The translations under genes were made by a program, and so were the position numbers. The notes beneath the pieces are model-generated. The model was not told the origin of the DNA and did no database searches. It was given only the letters and a program-made list of their open reading frames with translations. This document shows positions 43,374 to 52,701 of a stretch of 64,000 bases of DNA, piece by piece. The DNA is from an uncultured Paracoccaceae bacterium (GTDB lineage: Bacteria; Pseudomonadota; Alphaproteobacteria; Rhodobacterales; Rhodobacteraceae), in assembly GCA_947496535.1 (NCBI GenBank), contig CANMDE010000013.1:1-64000 (forward strand), written 5' to 3'. Positions within the stretch are counted from its first letter, which is position 1. Each line of letters begins with the position of its first letter.

Positions 43374-44582
43374 ATGATCCTTACCACGACCAAAGGCCAA
43401 ACAAACCTGCCGCGTTATTTTTCGGCGGTTTTTGAAAAGACAAGCGCTATGAAGCGCGGGCGTGTGGACATCATATTGCCAGATGGTCGCCATTTCCGTG
43501 CCGAAGGGCCTGATCCAGGTTTTGTCGCCGAACTTCATGTGCACAACGATGATCTGTTCGCACGAACAATCCGCGAAGGCGATTTAGGTTTTTGCGAAGC
43601 CTACATGGACGGCTGGTGGTCGACGCCCGATTTGCAAGCATTCATGGACCTCGTCCATGACGACGCTGACGACATGTATGACGGCTTTCCGGGACAGTTT
43701 CTTGTTCGATTCTATGAACGGATGCGGTCTTGGATGCAGAGCAATTCAAAGAAGCAGGCACGCAAAAACATCAGTTATCACTATGACTTAGGGAACGATT
43801 TTTATGCGCTTTGGCTGGACGACACGATGACTTATTCATCTGCCAAATTCGTTACCGGTCAGGAAAGCACCGAAGCTGCGCAGATCGAAAAATACAAATG
43901 CATGGTCGATCAGATGGGTGCCCAACCGGGCGACCATATTCTGGAAATTGGCTGCGGCTGGGGTGGGTTTGCAGAATACGCAGCTAAAGAACGCGGGTTG
44001 AGTGTAACCGGATTGACGATCAGCCAGGAACAGCATGACTACGCTGTAGAACGCATCGAAAAGGCCGGATTGTCGGACAAAGTCACAATCAAGATGCAGG
44101 ATTATCGCGACGAAAGCGGCACTTACGATGGCATTGCAAGCATAGAAATGTTCGAAGCGGTCGGTGAAAAGTATTGGCCGGTCTACTTCCAGACGCTGCG
44201 TGAACGGCTGAAACCGGGTAAACACGCAACACTTCAGATCATCACGGTAGAGCACTGCCGTTGGGAAGTTTACAAGCGTGGCGTTGACTTTATCCAGAAA
44301 TACATCTTTCCGGGTGGCATGCTTCCTAGCCCGGTAATTCTGAGACAAGAGATTGAAAAGGCTGGATTAATTGTAGCGAACTCTGTCGAATTTGGAGCAA
44401 GCTACGATCAGACTTTGCGTCGCTGGCATGAAACATTCAACGAAAAATGGAAAGCAGTCGCTCTGCTGGGGTTCGATGACCGGTTTCGACGCATGTGGAA
44501 CTTTTATCTGACCTCTTGCGCGAGCACTTTTCATAGCGGAAAATGCGACGTAACGCAGATTACTGTGACGCGGGCGAGTTAG
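43374..44582 (+). CDS. cfa: Cyclopropane-fatty-acyl-phospholipid synthase
   Basis: This 402-residue SAM-dependent enzyme should add methylene across double bonds of membrane phospholipid acyl chains. The SAM-binding motif is ILEIGCGWGGFAEYAAKERG, preceded by SYHYDLGNDFYALWLDDTMTY, and followed by ISQEQHDYAVERI and FEAVGEKYWPVYF. ATG 43374 is chosen, with CAGGA upstream; the frame begins 14 codons earlier. It follows the photolyase gene, a pairing also seen in light-stress regulons of photosynthetic relatives. Confidence 0.93.
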   Translation: MILTTTKGQTNLPRYFSAVFEKTSAMKRGRVDIILPDGRHFRAEGPDPGFVAELHVHNDDLFARTIREGDLGFCEAYMDGWWSTPDLQAFMDLVHDDADDMYDGFPGQFLVRFYERMRSWMQSNSKKQARKNISYHYDLGNDFYALWLDDTMTYSSAKFVTGQESTEAAQIEKYKCMVDQMGAQPGDHILEIGCGWGGFAEYAAKERGLSVTGLTISQEQHDYAVERIEKAGLSDKVTIKMQDYRDESGTYDGIASIEMFEAVGEKYWPVYFQTLRERLKPGKHATLQIITVEHCRWEVYKRGVDFIQKYIFPGGMLPSPVILRQEIEKAGLIVANSVEFGASYDQTLRRWHETFNEKWKAVALLGFDDRFRRMWNFYLTSCASTFHSGKCDVTQITVTRAS

Positions 44583-44616
44583 AGACGCAGGCATCACTTA
44601 AGAAGGAACAACGTTC

Positions 44617-45057
44617 ATGCCCACCGCAGCTCGCTTGGCAGCAGCAGTTTCATTCGCCATCTTCGGTTGGTATATGGCCGAAGTTGTGACTCCTTTTTAT
44701 CCTCAGGAAAACCCACCGAGCTTTCTGATTGCGCTGACAATTGCCTTGGGGGTGCTGTGCGGGTGGACTGTTTACGGAAATAGGGCCGGGCGCGGATACA
44801 TCGCGTCAATCGGAACGGGCTTGACGGCGGCGATAATTTTTGGGTTTTGGACCCTTTTATTTGTTGGGTTTTACGAAATGATAGACCGGTCGCTGCGCCG
44901 TTTCTATGACGGCCCGATGGAGGCACTTGTTGAAATGTTTGGACTGATGGCCGACATTGGTTGGACGTTGGCTGAAAGCCCAGTCGTGATTTCCCTTCTT
45001 GTCGGCGGTATAATCGCGGCGTTGTTTGCTGAGTATTTTGCCAAGCGATATCCGTAG
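44617..45057 (+). CDS. trgA: TrgA family protein (tellurite resistance)
   Basis: This 146-residue membrane protein has about four hydrophobic helices (ARLAAAVSFAIFGWYMAEVV, SFLIALTIALGVLCGWTVYG, ASIGTGLTAAIIFGFWTLLF, SPVVISLLVGGIIAALFAEY). TrgA with TrgB was linked to tellurite resistance in Rhodobacter; the mechanism is unknown. The conserved order trgA-trgB-cysK supports the call. The trgB GTG follows immediately after its stop. Confidence 0.87.
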   Translation: MPTAARLAAAVSFAIFGWYMAEVVTPFYPQENPPSFLIALTIALGVLCGWTVYGNRAGRGYIASIGTGLTAAIIFGFWTLLFVGFYEMIDRSLRRFYDGPMEALVEMFGLMADIGWTLAESPVVISLLVGGIIAALFAEYFAKRYP

Positions 45058-46176
45058 GTGACGGACCTCTTCGTTTACGGAACATTGCAGTCGTCGGCTT
45101 TGATGCTGGCCGTTGCAGGACAAAGTGTGTCTGATCCGTTTCCGGCACAATGCCCGGGTTATGTTATCGCATCGGTCAAGGGCGATGTCGTTCCCTCTAT
45201 CAAAGCGGATCAAAACGGCACGGTAGACGGCATTCTTTGGCGCAACCTGACGCCGGAGCAGATGACACGGCTTGACCTATATGAAGGGGCGTTTGGATGC
45301 GAACGGCGAGATGTAACGGTGATCGCGGCTGGAGAAACGAGGGTAGCAGAATGCTACCTCCGTCCGGCCTCCCTTGCCGTCGACCCTGAGCCGTGGTCAC
45401 TTGCCAATTGGGAAAACAAGCATTTGCAGCCAGCTTTATTTGCTGCGGAAGAGCTTTTCTCTTACGATCCCTTTCCCGACGCGGCTGCACTTCGTGTTCA
45501 GTGGCCGATGATCGAAAAGAGAGCGTGGGCTCGCTATAGGGCGGTTGCTGCGCCCAGCACGATACGGCATTTGCCAAATGCATCGGATGCCCAACTCAAT
45601 CGCACAGCGCCGGCTAGGGGTGGCTTCTACTGCCTGCAGCAATACGACTTCGCTCATAAGCGGTTCGACGGCACGTCGTCTGGCACATTAAAGCGTGAGG
45701 CATTCATCGGAATCGATGCTGCATTGGTTCTGCCCTACGATCCGGTGCGGGACCGGGTGCTGCTGGTCGAGCAGGTACGGATGGGGCCAGCTGTCCGGCA
45801 TGACCCTAACCCATGGATGCTGGAGCCCGCAGCGGGCATGATTGATGCACGAGAAACGCCCGAGCAAGCGGCCATCCGTGAAACGATGGAAGAGACGGGC
45901 GTTGAGCTTCGCCATCTGGAACCGTCTGGCAATTTCTATGCCTCACCCGGTGCTTCGACGGACTATTTTTATACTTATGTCGGCATTTGCGATCTACCGA
46001 ATGATCAAAGCTACACAGGCGGGCTTGCCGATGAGGCAGAAGATCTTCGGTTACATACCTTGTCCTTTGATGACGCTCTGGCACTGTCAGACAACGGTGA
46101 AATCGCAGTGGCGCCTTTGGTGCTATTGCTTAACTGGTTGGCCCGACACCGCGAACGACTGCGCGCGATGACTTGA
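45058..46176 (+). CDS. trgB: TrgB-like gamma-glutamylcyclotransferase/Nudix fusion
   Basis: This 372-residue protein, starting with GTG, has two parts. Residues about 1-150 match an AIG2/gamma-glutamylcyclotransferase domain (LFVYGTLQSSALM, LDLYEGAFGCERRDV). Residues about 170-360 are a Nudix hydrolase with the box GMIDARETPEQAAIRETMEE TG (255-277 region), which meets the G-x5-E-x7-RE-x2-EE-x-G rule. ADP-ribose is a likely Nudix substrate by similarity. The fusion may link nucleotide and glutathione metabolism to oxyanion stress. Confidence 0.87.
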   Translation: MTDLFVYGTLQSSALMLAVAGQSVSDPFPAQCPGYVIASVKGDVVPSIKADQNGTVDGILWRNLTPEQMTRLDLYEGAFGCERRDVTVIAAGETRVAECYLRPASLAVDPEPWSLANWENKHLQPALFAAEELFSYDPFPDAAALRVQWPMIEKRAWARYRAVAAPSTIRHLPNASDAQLNRTAPARGGFYCLQQYDFAHKRFDGTSSGTLKREAFIGIDAALVLPYDPVRDRVLLVEQVRMGPAVRHDPNPWMLEPAAGMIDARETPEQAAIRETMEETGVELRHLEPSGNFYASPGASTDYFYTYVGICDLPNDQSYTGGLADEAEDLRLHTLSFDDALALSDNGEIAVAPLVLLLNWLARHRERLRAMT

Positions 46177-46209
46177 GTTCGGCAAAGTGCGGTCCTACAC
46201 AGGACTTCA

Positions 46210-47268
46210 ATGAACGAAAGGCCTTGCGGGATGTCCATCAAGAATGATCTGGCTGAAACGATCGGCAATACGCCTCTAATCAAATTGCGTGCAGCCTCCG
46301 AGGCGACCGGATGCACCATTCTGGGCAAGGCGGAGTTTTTGAACCCCGGTCAATCAGTCAAGGATCGCGCAGCGCTCTATATGATCAAGGATGCCATCGC
46401 GCGAGGTGATTTGCGTCCCGGTGGAACGATTGTCGAGGGAACCGCAGGCAATACCGGTATCGGGCTGGCACTTGTCGGCGCGTCGATGGGTTTCATGACT
46501 GTGATTGTTATCCCGGAAACCCAAAGTCAGGAAAAGAAGGATATGCTGCGACTGGCCGGAGCCCAATTAGTGGAGGTGCCCGCAGCCCCGTATCGCAATC
46601 CCAACAATTTCGTGCATTATTCCGAGCGGTTGGCGAAGAAATTGGCCAAAACCGAGCCTCATGGCGCGATCTGGGCAAACCAGTTTGACAATACTGCCAA
46701 CCGGCAAGCACATGTTGAGACCACCGGACCCGAAATATGGAACCAGACGGATGGGAAAGTGGACGGTTTCATCTGCGCTTGCGGTTCGGGTGGCACGCTG
46801 GCGGGTGTGGCTATCGCTTTGCAGGATAAGGGCGTCAAAATGGGATTGGCGGACCCGGATGGTGCGGCACTTTATTCGTTCTATACAACCGGGGAGTTGA
46901 AGTCGGAAGGCAGCTCTATCTCCGAGGGGATCGGGCAGGGGCGTATCACGAAGAATCTTGAGGGGTTCACGCCTGATTTCTGCTATAACATCTCGGACCA
47001 AGAGGCGCTGCCGATTGTTTTTGATTTGCTGCAAGAGGAAGGTCTTTGCATGGGTGGCTCTACAGGCGTTAACATCGCCGGGGCCATACATATGGCCCGT
47101 GATATGGGGCCGGGCCATACGATTGTGACCATCCTTTGCGACTATGGCACGCGCTATCAGTCGAAACTCTACAATCCTGATTTTCTGCAGGAAAAGGGTC
47201 TTCCCGTTCCAGAATGGTTGATTTCCGGATCAGCGGTTGATCTGCCCACAGTGTTTGAGGATAGCTGA
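46210..47268 (+). CDS. cysK: Cysteine synthase (O-acetylserine sulfhydrylase)
   Basis: This 352-residue PLP enzyme makes cysteine from O-acetylserine and sulfide. The PLP-lysine motif is NPGQSVKDRAALYMIKDAI (Lys near 48), and GTAGNTGIGLALVGASMGF binds the substrate carboxylate; ACGSGGTLAGVAIAL binds the PLP phosphate. A shorter start at ATG 46231 (MSIKND) is possible; AGGA stands 5 bases before ATG 46210, so I keep the longer form. It follows trgB, as in Rhodobacter, where cysK was also tied to tellurite resistance. The next gene starts at its stop. Confidence 0.93.
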   Translation: MNERPCGMSIKNDLAETIGNTPLIKLRAASEATGCTILGKAEFLNPGQSVKDRAALYMIKDAIARGDLRPGGTIVEGTAGNTGIGLALVGASMGFMTVIVIPETQSQEKKDMLRLAGAQLVEVPAAPYRNPNNFVHYSERLAKKLAKTEPHGAIWANQFDNTANRQAHVETTGPEIWNQTDGKVDGFICACGSGGTLAGVAIALQDKGVKMGLADPDGAALYSFYTTGELKSEGSSISEGIGQGRITKNLEGFTPDFCYNISDQEALPIVFDLLQEEGLCMGGSTGVNIAGAIHMARDMGPGHTIVTILCDYGTRYQSKLYNPDFLQEKGLPVPEWLISGSAVDLPTVFEDS

Positions 47269-47269
47269 T

Positions 47270-49597
47270 TTGCGTCGTCTCGGGACGGTTCTCATCATCG
47301 TGCTGGCTCTGATGTGGCCGATGATCTCATCCGCCCAGACGACGGCTGCAGATACCGCCAGCGCGGTGGTCAACGATGATCAGTGGCTGGCTTTGGCTGC
47401 GCGTGCGGAGGCGCTCGCCGGACGTGACGATTTGTCGGAATTTGCAATTACCAGATTGCGCGCCGAACTGGTTGATTGGCGCGACACATTCCTTGATCTC
47501 ACCGAACTGAATGCGGGTCGTCTGGCCACAATCAATGCGCAGCTCACCGCGATTGGTGCTGCGCCGGAAGACGGCGACGAAAGCGCCGAGGTGACGGAAA
47601 GGCGAGAGGCGTTGCAAGCCCAGCGTCGTACATTGTCGGCGCCAGCCGTGCTCGCACAGGAGGCATATGCCCGGGCGAACGGCCTGATATCGGAACTTGA
47701 CGCACAGGTTTTACAGCAACAGGCAGCTGAACTGACGCAGCGCGGCGTATCCCCGCTTAATCCAAACCTTGTGGTTGAGGCTATAAAAGCCGTTGGCGGC
47801 CTCGGTATCAATATATGGTCAGAAACCTTCACTGGGGTCAGCCAGCGCGCCTCTGACGGGGCGTTATGGCAGAACCTTCCGCGCAGCATCTTCCTTATCG
47901 TGTTGGCGGTGTTTTTGTTGCGGCTTGGCCGGCGCTGGATAACCGCATGGCAACAAGCCATGGCGCAACGCGATACGCCTTCGCAGCCGGTTTGGCTACT
48001 GATCCTGTCAGCGTTGCAAATTGCGGTTTCTGTCGGTGGGTTGTTTGCGCTTGCCTCTGGAATTGAAGTCCTGGGCGTTTTCGGTACCCGCGGTGAGGTG
48101 GTCGTAAGCACCTTGCCTGTCGCCGGGTTGGCTGTTGTTTTCGGCTGGTGGCTTGGGCGACAAGTATTTCCTGCCGAAGCCGAACTGGGGTATCTCGGCC
48201 ATGACGAGGGTACGCGCATAAGCGGCCGTCTTTATACGCTGATACTGGCGTGGGTGATGGGCTTTGCAGTGCTGGGTGATGCCGCAGTACAAACAATAGA
48301 GATTGACGAAGGAACGCAGGCCGCGATTGAATGGCCTGTCCTCGCACTGATCGGTATCCTTTTGTGGCTTTTGGGCCGTGTGATCCGATGCAATCCGATG
48401 CAGCTCGATGATGAGACACAAGGCCAGGGACGTCTGCGCCGTGTATTCGGTCTGACCTGTACTGCCGTGGCCATTATCGGTCCCTTGCTTGCGGCGATGG
48501 GGTATATGTCCGCAGGGCGGTTGCTGCTGATCTCTTCGGTTTTGTCGCTCGCATTGATCGGGGTCGTCTTTTTGCTGCAGCGTGTTGCTTACCGTCTTTT
48601 CTCCCCACAGACGGATGACGAAAACGCCGATAAGGGTGCCTTTGCCCTGTTGCCCGTGCTGATCAGTTTTACGCTTTTCATCCTAAGCCTGCCAATCTTC
48701 GCGCTGATATGGGGGACGCGGGTGAGCGACCTGCAGGAAATCTGGACGCGGTTTCGTGAAGGTTTTGCCCTTGGTGAAACGCGAATTTCGCCCACCGACT
48801 TTTTGACCTTTGCCATAGTGTTTGCCCTTGGCTACCTCTTGACCCGGTTCATTCAGGGGACACTGCGCAAATCGGTGATGCCGCGTACCCGGCTGGATAT
48901 CGGTGGGCAAAATGCCATCGTGTCTGGTTTCGGTTATGTGGGCATTATTCTGGCTGCCATTATCGCCATCACCAGCGCCGGCATTGATCTTTCCAATCTG
49001 GCCATCGTTGCCGGGGCCCTTTCAGTTGGTATCGGCTTTGGCCTGCAAAACATCGTGTCGAATTTTGTATCCGGGATCATTCTGCTGATAGAGCGTCCCG
49101 TCAGCGAAGGTGACTGGATCGAAGTGGGCGATCAGATGGGTTATGTTCGCGCTATTTCTGTGCGCTCTACCCGGATCGAAACATTCGACAAGACGGACGT
49201 GATTGTGCCGAATGCCGATCTGGTCAGTGGGCAAGTCATCAATTGGACACGCGGCAGCCTGATCGGGCGGGTCATTATACCTGTGGGGGTCGCTTATGGC
49301 ACGGATACCCAGAAGGCTTCTGAAATCCTCAAAGGGATCGCGGAGGCACATCCAATGGTGCTGATGAACCCCGCTCCTGTGGTTCTTTTCCAGGGGTTTG
49401 GCGCAGATGCTCTTGATTTTGAAATCAGGGCAATTCTGCGCGACGTGAATTACGTCCTATCAGCCAAGTCAGAGATCAATCACGAAATCGCCAAACAGTT
49501 TGCCGAAGCCGGGATCGAAATTCCATTTGCGCAACGGGATATCTGGCTGCGGAATGCAGAAGTGCTGGGCGGTGGTAATGGGGAGAGCAATACATGA
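47270..49597 (+). CDS. MscS-type mechanosensitive channel with DUF3772 domain
   Basis: This 775-residue membrane protein is best started at TTG 47270, right after the cysK stop, because a signal peptide (LRRLGTVLIIVLALMWPMISSAQT) begins there and GAGGA is 9 bases upstream. Residues about 40-200 are a periplasmic helical DUF3772 domain. About ten membrane segments follow. The C-terminal MscS core has the pore helix AGALSVGIGFGLQNIVSNFVSG and the beta domain ERPVSEGDWIEVG. It should release solutes on hypo-osmotic shock. The stop overlaps the AlaX gene. Confidence 0.88.
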   Translation: MRRLGTVLIIVLALMWPMISSAQTTAADTASAVVNDDQWLALAARAEALAGRDDLSEFAITRLRAELVDWRDTFLDLTELNAGRLATINAQLTAIGAAPEDGDESAEVTERREALQAQRRTLSAPAVLAQEAYARANGLISELDAQVLQQQAAELTQRGVSPLNPNLVVEAIKAVGGLGINIWSETFTGVSQRASDGALWQNLPRSIFLIVLAVFLLRLGRRWITAWQQAMAQRDTPSQPVWLLILSALQIAVSVGGLFALASGIEVLGVFGTRGEVVVSTLPVAGLAVVFGWWLGRQVFPAEAELGYLGHDEGTRISGRLYTLILAWVMGFAVLGDAAVQTIEIDEGTQAAIEWPVLALIGILLWLLGRVIRCNPMQLDDETQGQGRLRRVFGLTCTAVAIIGPLLAAMGYMSAGRLLLISSVLSLALIGVVFLLQRVAYRLFSPQTDDENADKGAFALLPVLISFTLFILSLPIFALIWGTRVSDLQEIWTRFREGFALGETRISPTDFLTFAIVFALGYLLTRFIQGTLRKSVMPRTRLDIGGQNAIVSGFGYVGIILAAIIAITSAGIDLSNLAIVAGALSVGIGFGLQNIVSNFVSGIILLIERPVSEGDWIEVGDQMGYVRAISVRSTRIETFDKTDVIVPNADLVSGQVINWTRGSLIGRVIIPVGVAYGTDTQKASEILKGIAEAHPMVLMNPAPVVLFQGFGADALDFEIRAILRDVNYVLSAKSEINHEIAKQFAEAGIEIPFAQRDIWLRNAEVLGGGNGESNT

Positions 49598-50310
49598 CCA
49601 GACTGCTGTTTCGCGATGATGCCTATATGCGCGAAGCGTCGGCGACTGTGACGGCGATTACCAGCGAGGGAGGGATCGTTCTTGACCAAACAGTATTTTA
49701 CCCCACAAGCGGTGGGCAGCCTGGCGATAGTGGTACGCTTGAATGGGATGGCGGCGCGATTGAAATCGCCACAACTGTAAAGGGGCAGGGGGATGACATC
49801 GTCCTTGTCCCTGCTGAGCCGGCACCTTTGCCATCAGTTGGGGCATCGGTCGCGCAAGCGCTGAACTGGGACCGCCGTTATGGTCATATGCGTATTCATA
49901 CCGCGCTGCATTTGCTGTCTGTTGTCAACCCATTGCCGGTGTCGGGCGGCGCCATCACTGCAGATAAGGGGCGACTGGATTTCGACATGCCGAATGGGCC
50001 CGAGGACAAGGCTGGGCTCGAAGCTGATCTCAACCGTCTGATCAAATGCGATATGGATGTTTCGGCGGAATGGATCACCGATGCTGAACTTGATGCCAAG
50101 CCAGATCTGGTCAAGACTATGTCAGTGCAGCCTCCACGTGGCGGTGGAAAAATCCGTTTGGTGCGCATCGGGGTTGGAAAGGAAGTAGCCGATTTGCAGC
50201 CCTGCGGCGGTACTCATGTCTCCAATACCGCAGAAATCGGGGTGGCGCGTTTAGGTAAAATTGAAAAAAAGGGTCGCCGGAACCGGCGGGTTTATCTTCA
50301 CCTGGATTAG
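49594..50310 (+). CDS. Alanyl-tRNA editing protein (AlaX type)
   Basis: This 238-residue free-standing editing domain should remove serine or glycine from mischarged tRNA-Ala. It has the Zn ligands in MRIHTALHLLSVV (HxxxH) and LQPCGGTHVSNTAEIG (CxxxH), in the same order as in the AlaS editing domain, and the N-terminal FYPTSGGQPGDSGTL. It lacks the aminoacylation and C-Ala domains. It complements the full alaS gene at 18516. ATG 49594 overlaps the mechanosensitive channel stop by ATGA. Confidence 0.92.
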   Translation: MTRLLFRDDAYMREASATVTAITSEGGIVLDQTVFYPTSGGQPGDSGTLEWDGGAIEIATTVKGQGDDIVLVPAEPAPLPSVGASVAQALNWDRRYGHMRIHTALHLLSVVNPLPVSGGAITADKGRLDFDMPNGPEDKAGLEADLNRLIKCDMDVSAEWITDAELDAKPDLVKTMSVQPPRGGGKIRLVRIGVGKEVADLQPCGGTHVSNTAEIGVARLGKIEKKGRRNRRVYLHLD

Positions 50311-50319
50311 GGTCGTTTG

Positions 50320-50976
50320 ATGCGCCATTTTTTGATCAGTACCGCGCTTTGCGTGGCAGGAACCGTACAAGCAGCGGCCGAGACGGTCGATGAACAAGGG
50401 TGCACGGTAGCACAGGCGAAGATGGCACAGGCCGCGATGAAGAACGCAAAGCGACTGACACAGACCGCTGCGGCTGTTGTCGGCGATACTGCTACCTATG
50501 AGCGCTGGTTTGGTGACTACGATCAGCAAAACGCAGAGGAAGTGCGGGCGACGCTCAAAAGTATCGTTGTGCGTATACGTAGTGGTGAAGTCACCCCGCT
50601 TTGTGAAAGCGAGGACGATTATGGGTGTCATACCGGTGAATACGCATGGGTTTATGGGGATGAACCAAACCTGATCCACCTGTGTCCCCGGTTCTTTGAT
50701 TTACCAAACATGAATGAATTTGATCCGACTGCCCGCGCCAGCAATTATGGAACCCAAGAAGGTACGATCATCCACGAAATCTCACATTTCTACCGCGTCG
50801 CCTCGACCGAGGATCACTGCTATTCGCGGATGGAATGTAGTGACATGGCAGATTGGGATCCTGACAGAGTTATCGAGAACGCCGATAGCTATCAGTACTT
50901 TGCCGAGGATGTGATCTATTATGCCAGCCGACCTATTGCTGCAAAACCGGGGCGACCTGATGAAGAGGAAGATTAA
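50320..50976 (+). CDS. M35-like (aspzincin) secreted metalloprotease domain protein
   Basis: This 218-residue protein has a signal peptide (RHFLISTALCVAGTVQAAAE). The zinc site is HEISH in GTIIHEISHFYRVAS near residue 150, followed by TEDHCYSR, where the Asp is the third ligand expected in aspzincins. A later NADSYQYFAEDVIYY segment is the usual family C-terminal element. It is shorter than fungal M35 peptidases and lacks a propeptide. I use ATG 50320; an upstream TTG is one codon earlier. The DUF4345 gene follows with no gap. Confidence 0.82.
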   Translation: MRHFLISTALCVAGTVQAAAETVDEQGCTVAQAKMAQAAMKNAKRLTQTAAAVVGDTATYERWFGDYDQQNAEEVRATLKSIVVRIRSGEVTPLCESEDDYGCHTGEYAWVYGDEPNLIHLCPRFFDLPNMNEFDPTARASNYGTQEGTIIHEISHFYRVASTEDHCYSRMECSDMADWDPDRVIENADSYQYFAEDVIYYASRPIAAKPGRPDEEED

Positions 50977-51354
50977 GTGTTTCGCCTGACTTGTGTTCTG
51001 GGCGCGGTGTTGTGCGTTGCCTTGTTCCCCTTGCTTTTGATTAACGCGGGATTTTATGTCGATACTTATGGTGTAGCCGCAGATACTGGTGCTGCATTCA
51101 TGGGAAGACGGGCGTCGCCAATGTTTTTGGGTTTGGCCGTTTTGTTGTGGATGGTACGCGACTTAGATCCAGGACCAGCACGCGATGCCGTTTGTGCCAG
51201 CATGGTTGTTATCTGGGCCGGGATCGCCATAACCGGTCTTTATGAGTTGATGATCGGCACTGCCGGACCGCTTATAGCGGGCGCAGCTGTGGTCGAGTTG
51301 GGGTTTGCCGTAGCTTTTTGGCGCAGCCGCAATCAGCCGTCGCGCATTTCCTGA
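50977..51354 (+). CDS. DUF4345 family membrane protein (copy 2)
   Basis: This 125-residue protein starts with GTG directly after the protease stop (TAAGTG), with GAAGAGGAAG as a Shine-Dalgarno. It has four hydrophobic helices (LTCVLGAVLCVALFPLLLI, RASPMFLGLAVLLWMVRD, AVCASMVVIWAGIAITGLYE, IAGAAVVELGFAVAFW). The Arg-Ala-Ser turn before helix 2 (MGRRASPMFLG) is shared with the protein at 34495-34839. The family function is unknown. The last 22 bases overlap the convergent AI-2E permease gene. Confidence 0.7.
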   Translation: MFRLTCVLGAVLCVALFPLLLINAGFYVDTYGVAADTGAAFMGRRASPMFLGLAVLLWMVRDLDPGPARDAVCASMVVIWAGIAITGLYELMIGTAGPLIAGAAVVELGFAVAFWRSRNQPSRIS

Positions 51355-52478
51355 CCAAACAAATCCCGATCAACCGTTTGATCGAGCATTTCTTCGGTTT
51401 CAGGCAGGCCCTCGCGGGAAAGCAGGACGGCAATGGGGCGCAAGTTTGGTACGTGGCTGCAGACCACCAGCATCATCACCATGATGGGGACCGACAAAAA
51501 CATTCCCGGAACGCCCCAAACGGCCCCCCAAAAGGCCAGCGAAAGGATGATGCCAAACGATGACAGGCGCAAAGCACGGCCCATCAACATGGGGTCGATG
51601 ATGCTGCCGTTCACGAACTGAATGATCCCTGAGATCGTGAACACGGCCAAGGTGATCGTCCCATCCCCGATTTGAACATGGGCCACCAGAGCAATCAGAA
51701 AAGTGGCGACAATCGATCCGATGTTTGGAATGAAATTCAGGACAAAAGTAATGATGCCAATAGCAACCGCGAGGTCGAGCTGAAACAGTTCTGCGAGGAC
51801 AAAGATCATACCGCCCGTGATGGCGCTAATGACGGTCTTGACCAGCAGATAATAGTTCACGCGGTGAATGATCGACTGAATGATCTTGCTGACACGATCC
51901 GCTTGCTCATTATCACCGACCAGATTTTGCAACTTTGTATGAAACCAGATTCGTTCGGCAAACAAAAATCCCACGAACAAGATGATCAATACTGTCGCTT
52001 GCATGATTCCGCTGGCTTGCCCAGCAGCACTGCGAAGATAGCTGGACACGTCAAGGGACCGCAGGGCGTTGAGAATCGCCATTTGACTGTCTTCGCCTAG
52101 AAACGCAAACAACGATGCAATCGCCGAAGGCGCCTGTTCAGTATAGGACAGGGTTGTAACCACAACAGAGTTTACCTGCGCCAGAAGGATAGAGGTCAGG
52201 ATCAGCAATGCTGTCGAAATCAGAACCAGAGCCGCCAAGCTTGCCACGACATTAGGAATGCGAAATGGTCCGACCCGCTGGCGGGCTATGAAGTTGATCA
52301 CATCGCTTGTTATGCTGAAAACGATGATCGCCGTCGCCAGCGAAATCAGGATAAAGCGGGCTTGCACGAGCAAAAACAAAACCACCGCAAAGGCGATGAT
52401 CACCAGTGCACTGGTTTGCAATCGCCTGCTCTCGTGACGTTGCTCTGGTGTTGATGGCTTTGGCGGATCATGCAGCAT
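51333..52478 (-). CDS. AI-2E family transporter (UPF0118/PerM)
   Basis: This 381-residue membrane protein has about eight hydrophobic segments and the family regions GMIFVLAELFQLDLAVAIGIITFVLNFIPNIG (residues about 230-260) and GSIIDPMLMGRALRLSSF. It belongs to the AI-2E/PerM group, whose members are linked to autoinducer export or to Na+/H+ exchange; the substrate cannot be told here. It begins at ATG 52478 and ends in overlap with the convergent DUF4345 gene. Confidence 0.88.
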   Translation of the reverse strand: MLHDPPKPSTPEQRHESRRLQTSALVIIAFAVVLFLLVQARFILISLATAIIVFSITSDVINFIARQRVGPFRIPNVVASLAALVLISTALLILTSILLAQVNSVVVTTLSYTEQAPSAIASLFAFLGEDSQMAILNALRSLDVSSYLRSAAGQASGIMQATVLIILFVGFLFAERIWFHTKLQNLVGDNEQADRVSKIIQSIIHRVNYYLLVKTVISAITGGMIFVLAELFQLDLAVAIGIITFVLNFIPNIGSIVATFLIALVAHVQIGDGTITLAVFTISGIIQFVNGSIIDPMLMGRALRLSSFGIILSLAFWGAVWGVPGMFLSVPIMVMMLVVCSHVPNLRPIAVLLSREGLPETEEMLDQTVDRDLFGQEMRDG

Positions 52479-52606
52479 GGAACAGGGTACCTACCTTTAT
52501 GACATGCGTTTATAGCGATGCCTTTATAGCAGAGTAAACGGCAGCGCAGAACATAAGCGGGAAGCCCTTGCAAATCGCCTAAACTTTCGGCTAAACCGCG
52601 CTTCAC

Positions 52607-52696
52607 GGACAGGTGGCCGAGTGGTCGAAGGCGCACGCCTGGAAAGTGTGTAGGCGGGAGACCGTCTCCAGGGTTCGAATCCCTGTCTGTCCGCCA
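52607..52696 (+). tRNA. tRNA-Ser (anticodon GGA)
   Basis: GGACAGG at the 5' end pairs with TCTGTCC at the 3' end with one G-U pair, and the CCA end is encoded. The loop CTGGAAA gives the anticodon GGA. A long variable arm (GGGAGACCGTCTCC) marks it as a class II Ser tRNA. The T-arm is GGGTTCGAATCCC. Confidence 0.97.
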
Positions 52697-52701
52697 TAAA
52701 A

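Noticed and set aside
49594..50310. AlaX gene as a broken second alaS copy
   Set aside because: It has a complete editing domain with all four zinc-ligand residues, a proper start and stop, and no remnant of a catalytic core.
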